Of a stretch of 64,000 bases of DNA, positions 63,988 to 64,000 are shown in pieces. The notes under the pieces were generated by a model. That model ran no database searches, was not told where the DNA came from, and saw only the letters and a program-made list of their open reading frames with translations. This DNA comes from Arsukibacterium ikkense (GTDB lineage Bacteria > Pseudomonadota > Gammaproteobacteria > Enterobacterales > Alteromonadaceae): NCBI RefSeq assembly GCF_000987775.1, contig NZ_LAHO01000005.1, positions 141,128 through 205,127 of the forward strand, in the 5' to 3' direction. The translations under genes and the position numbers were made by a program. Every line of letters begins with the position of its first letter. Position 1 is the stretch's first letter.

Positions 63988-64000
63988 CAGACGGGGCAGC

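Overview
The window is an ordinary, gene-dense chromosomal segment of a gammaproteobacterium of the Alteromonadales/Rheinheimera type (Rheinheimera, Arsukibacterium or Alishewanella-like). This placement is inferred from gene content and synteny: yejK/yejL/yejM, bepA-arsC-wrbA, gcvR-bcp divergent from dapA-bamC, DUF2066-hda, pheST-ihfA, recCBD, and several Alteromonadales/Vibrio-type conserved families (DUF3081, DUF3581, DUF2897, DUF2069, a VC2046-like protein). Proteins are rich in Gln and Leu and base composition looks even throughout. I found no prophage, insertion sequence, CRISPR array, integron or obvious genomic island.

Layout. 1-6.5 kb (mostly minus): 5' part of a CstA-family transporter, the ydbH-ynbE-ydbL intermembrane lipid-transport operon, an M28 lipoprotein peptidase and an unknown secreted protein. 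6.6-12 kb: a DUF3081 protein, a lysine riboswitch controlling lysC, a DUF885 peptidase and a dicarboxylate symporter. 12-19.5 kb: divergent queC/queE, a Lon-N protein, a solute-binding protein, the bepA-arsC-wrbA-DUF2069 operon and perM. 19.5-24 kb: a TonB receptor closely resembling PqqU next to a PQQ-dependent sugar dehydrogenase, then bcp and gcvR. 24-32 kb: dapA-bamC, DUF2066-hda and pheS-pheT-ihfA. 32-38.6 kb: a six-gene operon (DUF523/DUF1722, photolyase, NTF2-like, FAD amine oxidase-like, DUF1365, cyclopropane-fatty-acid synthase), then csbD. 38.6-47 kb: a DUF2914-type membrane protein with a hexanucleotide repeat, cvfB, DUF2061, the yej genes, and the yffB-dapE-M15 peptidase-DUF2897 operon. 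47-54.7 kb: yfbV, xthA, a YgjP-type protease, deoC, a REC-TPR response regulator, tRNA-Tyr, ychJ, SOS-controlled sulA and DUF3581. 54.7-64 kb: recC-recB-recD, then a strong rrn P1-like promoter that probably opens an rRNA operon just outside the window.

How genes work together. lysC, dapA and dapE belong to the lysine/diaminopimelate pathway, and the lysC leader carries its lysine sensor. dapE is cotranscribed with a putative D,D-carboxypeptidase, linking DAP supply to cell-wall turnover. The PqqU-like receptor and sugar dehydrogenase form a plausible PQQ scavenging-and-use unit. The photolyase/CFA operon has the content of the RpoE-ChrR singlet-oxygen regulon and is preceded by a TGATCC-N18-TAAAGA element like that regulon's promoters. 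recBCD, xthA, phrB and LexA-controlled sulA are a concentration of DNA-repair functions.

No clearly novel multi-gene system is visible. The best leads are the PQQ operon, the sigma-E/ChrR-like promoter, a nested stem structure upstream of yfbV, structured RNA just before the lysine riboswitch, and a shortened YejM.
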